Assembly: GCA_045651745.1 (NCBI GenBank)
Contig: JAZRSW010000101.1
Location: 1 to 8,223 of the forward strand
Source of the DNA: UMGS172 sp045651745
GTDB taxonomy: Bacteria > Bacillota > Clostridia > Oscillospirales > Acutalibacteraceae
Direction of reading: 5' to 3'
DNA: 8,223 nucleotides
Shown here: piece by piece, positions 5,709 to 8,223 of the stretch
Layout of the letters: each line of letters begins with the position of its first letter
Numbering within the stretch: the first letter of the stretch is position 1
Notes under the pieces: generated by a model
Database searches by the model: none
Told to the model about the DNA's origin: nothing
What the model saw: only the letters and a program-made list of their open reading frames with translations
Translations under genes and position numbers: made by a program

Positions 5709-7106
5709 TCAAAACTGTGCATAGATAAACGGTGCAAAACCGCCCGAGGCAAGTTTGCCGACCGAAAGCACAAAGAGTAACAACACTGCGATATAACTCA
5801 AAACCTCAAAAACAGGCTTGAACTTATGAGATTTTTCGAATAGATTTTTAACAGGCATACTGAAAATTATACCTAACACCAACACCGCGACCGTTTCGCC
5901 GTTAAGCAACGTATGAAGCAGTACAGTTGAAGCATCGGTCAGTGAAAATCCTGTGAACATTGCACTGATAACACTAAAACCCTCGCCAACAGTGGCAGCG
6001 CGGAACATTACAAAACCGATGCATACCGCCAACAAAGTGTAAATGCGACCGATAACGCGTCCGCCTTTTGAAGCGTCCATCTTTTTGGTCGGTACAATCT
6101 GCAGACTTTCTACTGCTGACAACAATCCGTGCCAAAATCCCCAAAGCAAAAATGTCCAGTTTGCACCGTGCCAAATTCCGCAAAGGGTGAATACAATTGC
6201 CTTGTTAAGCACCGCTTTGAGTTTACCACCACGATTGCCACCCAACGGAATATACAAATAATCCTTAAACCAAGAGGATAGACTAATGTGCCAACGTCTC
6301 CAAAATCCGCCAACCGATGAAGCAATATACGGATAATTGAAGTTTTCCAACGTCTTGAAACCAAAAATCTTGCCAAGACCGATTGCCATATCACTGTAAC
6401 CCGAAAAGTCGAAGTAAATCTGCAAACTGTAACCGATAGCGCCCAACCAAGCCAAGCGAATGTCAAGCCCTTCTTCGAGTGCAAAAACGGTGTCAACAAC
6501 ACTACCTAAAGTACCCGAAAAAATCAACTTTTTAGAAAGACCTACAATAAATCTGCGAACACCCGTTGCAACGTTTTCAACCGACAGTTCGCGTGATTGT
6601 AACTGCGGTCCAAAATCGGTAAACCGCGCAATCGGACCTGCCATAATCTGCGGAAAAAACGAGATATACAATAATAAATCGAAATACGATTTTGTGCCAA
6701 CCGAAGGATTTTTATATGTATCAATAAGATACGAAATGCTTTTGAAAGTAAAGAACGAAATGCCCAACGGCACGGCAAACCCTAACTCAAAAGACTCTAA
6801 TCCGATTATCTCGTTCAGTACAAAAACAAGATACTTGTAAACTGCTAAAACTGACAAATTCGCAACTATACCAACCGTTAAAATCCCTTTGCGAAAACGC
6901 TCGGTTTTAAGCCATAAACCAAGCAAATAGTTAATCGTTGCGGCTAAAACCAAGGTAATAAGTCCGGAAATACTACCGAAACTGTAAAACAACAGCCCCA
7001 GTACAAGCATTATGATATTTTTAACCTTGATTTTCGGCACAAGATAATACAAAACTACCGAAAACGGCAAAAAACAGCTTATAAAAAAGATGCTGTCAAC
7101 GTTCAT
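5709..7106 (-). CDS. MBOAT-family O-acyltransferase (AlgI/PatA type)
   Basis: This is a complete 465-residue integral membrane acyltransferase, close to the usual AlgI length. It has roughly ten or more hydrophobic helices from residue 5 to the C-terminus. Family signatures occur in order: PLGISFFTFKSISYLID (113-129), FFPQIMAGPIARF (150-162), YFDFSGYSDMAIGL (231-244), FWRRWHISLSSWFKDYLYIP (268-287, with conserved His273) and CGIWHGANWTFLLWG (309-323, with the catalytic His313). AlgI-type proteins take an acyl group, usually acetyl from acetyl-CoA, from the cytoplasm and pass it to an extracellular transferase. Here the partner is the DHHW/AlgJ-like product of the next gene. AGGAG lies 6 bases before the ATG. 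The gene begins 16 bases after the transglutaminase gene and ends 8 bases before the DHHW gene. DltB-type D-alanyl transfer is less likely because no dltA/C/D genes are present. O-acetylation of a wall or exopolysaccharide is the leading inference. Confidence 0.95.
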   Translation of the reverse strand: MNVDSIFFISCFLPFSVVLYYLVPKIKVKNIIMLVLGLLFYSFGSISGLITLVLAATINYLLGLWLKTERFRKGILTVGIVANLSVLAVYKYLVFVLNEIIGLESFELGFAVPLGISFFTFKSISYLIDTYKNPSVGTKSYFDLLLYISFFPQIMAGPIARFTDFGPQLQSRELSVENVATGVRRFIVGLSKKLIFSGTLGSVVDTVFALEEGLDIRLAWLGAIGYSLQIYFDFSGYSDMAIGLGKIFGFKTLENFNYPYIASSVGGFWRRWHISLSSWFKDYLYIPLGGNRGGKLKAVLNKAIVFTLCGIWHGANWTFLLWGFWHGLLSAVESLQIVPTKKMDASKGGRVIGRIYTLLAVCIGFVMFRAATVGEGFSVISAMFTGFSLTDASTVLLHTLLNGETVAVLVLGIIFSMPVKNLFEKSHKFKPVFEVLSYIAVLLLFVLSVGKLASGGFAPFIYAQF

Positions 7107-7122
7107 AAACTACTCCTGAAAA

Positions 7123-7911
7123 TTAATACTTGTCCCACTTGTATTTCCAATAAGAAATCTTGCTCATTGGGATTTTGAACATATCCATTTCATATCTGGG
7201 TTCGGGATGCTGAACGCGGTCATAATAATAGGCGTATTCCCACTCACAGTCAAAGAAATAATCCTTACCGTCGATGTTAATCAAGCACCAACCGTGCGGT
7301 TGATTAGTCTTTGTACAAGTTCCGCTTATGGCGTAGGTTTCATAACCTATACCGCGGGATAAAGCCCAGAATGCCGCCGCAAAGTTATAGCAGTTTCCAC
7401 GTCCCGTTGACATCATTTCGTATGCCTTGTCTGCCGCCCAACCCGTAGCGCCGTAGTCCAAGTTGCCGTCTGCTCTTCTTAAATATTTGAAATTATCACG
7501 GCAATATTCGTGAATTACGCGCAACAAATCTTCGCCCTTTTTGTTGGGGTTTTCATTAACAAGTTTTGTGAGTGTTTCCGCTACCATCTTGTCTAACTCG
7601 ACGTTGCCCGAAGTGTAACGACCGTCAGCATCAAAGTAAAGGTCACCCACCTTGCCGTCTTTTAAAAATTGCTTGTTTTCAGTGACATAGAAAAGCCAAC
7701 CGTCCTGCAACTTAAAACCTGGAGTCATATCGGTAGGGAGTTTAATTTGTAATGAAACAGTGTCAGAACTAACGTTTTCAGAAGCAGAACCGCTGACAGA
7801 CTGCACGCTCGAAGTCAAATCAGACGAAGTTTTATTATCGTCTGCACCGCATCCCGCACACAACGTAAAGATTATTATAGAAAAAATCAATGCCAAAACT
7901 CGTAATTTCAT
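7123..7911 (-). CDS. Secreted transglutaminase-like (papain-fold) lipoprotein
   Basis: A 262-residue protein from the chosen ATG. The signal peptide (MKLRVLALIFSIIIFTLCAGC) probably gives a lipoprotein at Cys21, although Cys at -3 is not a canonical lipobox residue, so a cleaved or anchored form is possible. A Ser/Thr-rich linker follows to about residue 55. Residues 69-102 (DGWLFYVTE, then YFDADGRYTSG) resemble a choline- or cell-wall-binding repeat. The transglutaminase-like core has the triad Cys174 (GRGNCYNFAAAFWALSR), His206 (QPHGWCLINI) and Asp221 (YFFDCEWEYAYY). Bacterial members are usually peptidases or peptide crosslinkers rather than true transglutaminases, and the substrate is unknown. 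An in-frame ATG at 7950 lies about 6 bases from the predicted transcript start and lacks a ribosome site, whereas AAGGGTGG precedes the ATG at 7911. It is the first gene of the acylation operon, which suggests a wall-directed role. Confidence 0.88.
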   Translation of the reverse strand: MKLRVLALIFSIIIFTLCAGCGADDNKTSSDLTSSVQSVSGSASENVSSDTVSLQIKLPTDMTPGFKLQDGWLFYVTENKQFLKDGKVGDLYFDADGRYTSGNVELDKMVAETLTKLVNENPNKKGEDLLRVIHEYCRDNFKYLRRADGNLDYGATGWAADKAYEMMSTGRGNCYNFAAAFWALSRGIGYETYAISGTCTKTNQPHGWCLINIDGKDYFFDCEWEYAYYYDRVQHPEPRYEMDMFKIPMSKISYWKYKWDKY

Positions 7912-7962
7912 AAAATCCACCCTTATATCAAAATATGCATAATTACTCATTTTATCGTTATC

Positions 7963-7991
7963 ATTATACTGTATTGAGCAAAATAAAGCAA
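7963..7991 (-). promoter_or_regulatory. Vegetative promoter of the transglutaminase-MBOAT-DHHW operon
   Basis: On the minus strand TTGCTT (7991 to 7986) and TATAAT (7968 to 7963) are separated by exactly 17 bases. Transcription should start near 7956, giving a leader of about 45 bases to the ATG at 7911. No operator-like palindrome or riboswitch is seen in the leader. The intergenic stretch from 7912 to 8128 holds this promoter and the divergent tRNA promoter, and I see no gene in it. Confidence 0.8.
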
Positions 7992-8069
7992 GATTTTTTA
8001 TATTGGGAAAATATAGCGGTATAATAACTTATACTGAAAGGCAAATTTTAAGATTTTTCAAAAAAACTC

Positions 8070-8098
8070 TTGACAAAATGCGATTATCGTATTATAAT
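8070..8098 (+). promoter_or_regulatory. Perfect consensus promoter of the tRNA-Met gene
   Basis: TTGACA (8070-8075), a 17-base spacer and TATAAT (8093-8098) form a perfect sigma-A consensus. The bases right after the -10 are GGCGGAG, a GC-rich discriminator of the kind found at stable-RNA promoters. Transcription would start near 8105, leaving a leader of about 24 bases that RNase P would remove. An A-rich run before the -35 (8060-8066) could act as an UP element. Confidence 0.93.
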
Positions 8099-8128
8099 GG
8101 CGGAGTCGCAATAGTGACCGAAAAATAT

Positions 8129-8205
8129 GGCGATATAGCTCAGTTGGCTAGAGCAACCGGTTCATACCCGGTTTGTCGTTGGTTCAAATCCGACTATCGC
8201 TACCA
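8129..8205 (+). tRNA. tRNA-Met (anticodon CAT), elongator type
   Basis: A complete 77-base cloverleaf with encoded CCA. The acceptor stem GGCGATA pairs with TATCGCT (with G1-U72 as a wobble), the D stem GCTC pairs with GAGC, and the anticodon stem ACCGG pairs with CCGGT around the loop TTCATAC (anticodon 8163-8165). The variable loop is TTGTC and the T arm is GTTGG-TTCAAAT-CCGAC. The discriminator is A73. Initiator tRNA is excluded because the anticodon stem lacks the three G-C pairs GGG/CCC and position 1-72 is a G-U pair. The GGTTCATACC anticodon arm and CGCTACCA end are those of Firmicutes elongator tRNA-Met, and I would not call it the lysidine-modified tRNA-Ile (CAU). Only 18 bases follow in the window, so it may be the first of a tRNA cluster. 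Confidence 0.95.
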
Positions 8206-8223
8206 ATAACGGTCCGTGCTAAT

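Noticed and set aside
5701..5712. TTG start for the DHHW gene overlapping the MBOAT stop
   Set aside because: The ATG at 5700 has a good GAGGTG site at the right distance, and the TTG codon is itself part of that site region.
6110..6502. 130-codon minus-strand frame and the opposing 126-codon plus-strand frame at 6460-6840
   Set aside because: Both are shadows of the MBOAT gene, whose own frame carries all the family signatures; their products have no recognisable features.
5709..7106. DltB (D-alanine transfer to teichoic acid) as identity of the MBOAT protein
   Set aside because: No dltA, dltC or dltD is adjacent, and the partner is a DHHW/AlgJ-like protein, which fits AlgI/PatA-type O-acetylation better.
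7912..7950. ATG at 7950 as start of the transglutaminase gene
   Set aside because: It would be almost leaderless, lacks a ribosome site, and puts 13 polar residues before the signal peptide.
8019..8034. Inverted repeat GTATAA-TAAC-TTATAC between the two divergent promoters
   Set aside because: The arms are only 6 bases and AT-rich, and it overlaps neither promoter core, so chance is the simplest explanation. The TATAAT in it has no -35 at proper spacing.
8003..8209. 68-codon plus-strand open frame over the right-hand intergenic region
   Set aside because: It runs through the tRNA promoter and the whole tRNA-Met gene, has no ribosome site, and its product looks like translated tRNA.

Overview
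The window looks like chromosomal DNA of a low-to-moderate-GC Gram-positive of the class Clostridia (Bacillota). The grounds are strong AGGAG-type ribosome binding sites, consensus vegetative promoters, a tRNA-Met of the Firmicutes type, a DUF1385/YqhQ gene, a DHHW/AlgJ-like protein next to an MBOAT acyltransferase, and several lipoproteins with Gram-positive style signal peptides. The genus cannot be fixed from the sequence alone. No mobile element, CRISPR array or phage gene is visible.

Layout. All eight substantial protein genes lie on the minus strand in two compact operons, so the transcription order runs from right to left. Operon B (bases 7911 to 4033) starts from a promoter at 7963-7991. 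It encodes a secreted transglutaminase-like lipoprotein, an AlgI-type MBOAT acyltransferase, a membrane-anchored SGNH/DHHW (AlgJ/AlgX-like) protein and a small lipoprotein. It ends at a 12-bp perfect hairpin terminator at 3981-4011. Operon A (bases 3819 to 1 and beyond) starts from an extended -10 promoter that lies inside a perfect 23-bp palindrome (3878-3900). It encodes a large lipoprotein with FG-GAP/VCBS-like Asp-rich motifs, an OmpR-type response regulator, a membrane histidine kinase, and the first 93 codons of a YqhQ/DUF1385 membrane protein whose start overlaps the kinase stop (ATGA). On the plus strand at the right edge, an elongator tRNA-Met (CAT) is driven by a perfect consensus promoter.

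How it works together. Nearly everything concerns the cell envelope. Operon B looks like an O-acylation (probably O-acetylation) module for an exported polymer: MBOAT moves an acyl group across the membrane and the DHHW protein transfers it outside. The added transglutaminase-like lipoprotein and small lipoprotein have unknown roles. Operon A looks like an envelope-sensing unit in which a lipoprotein is made together with a two-component system and a conserved membrane protein. A link between the two operons (the regulator acting on the acylation operon) is only an inference from adjacency. The most distinctive features are the palindromic operator over the operon A promoter, the lipoprotein-regulator-kinase-DUF1385 operon, and the transglutaminase-MBOAT-DHHW-lipoprotein operon.
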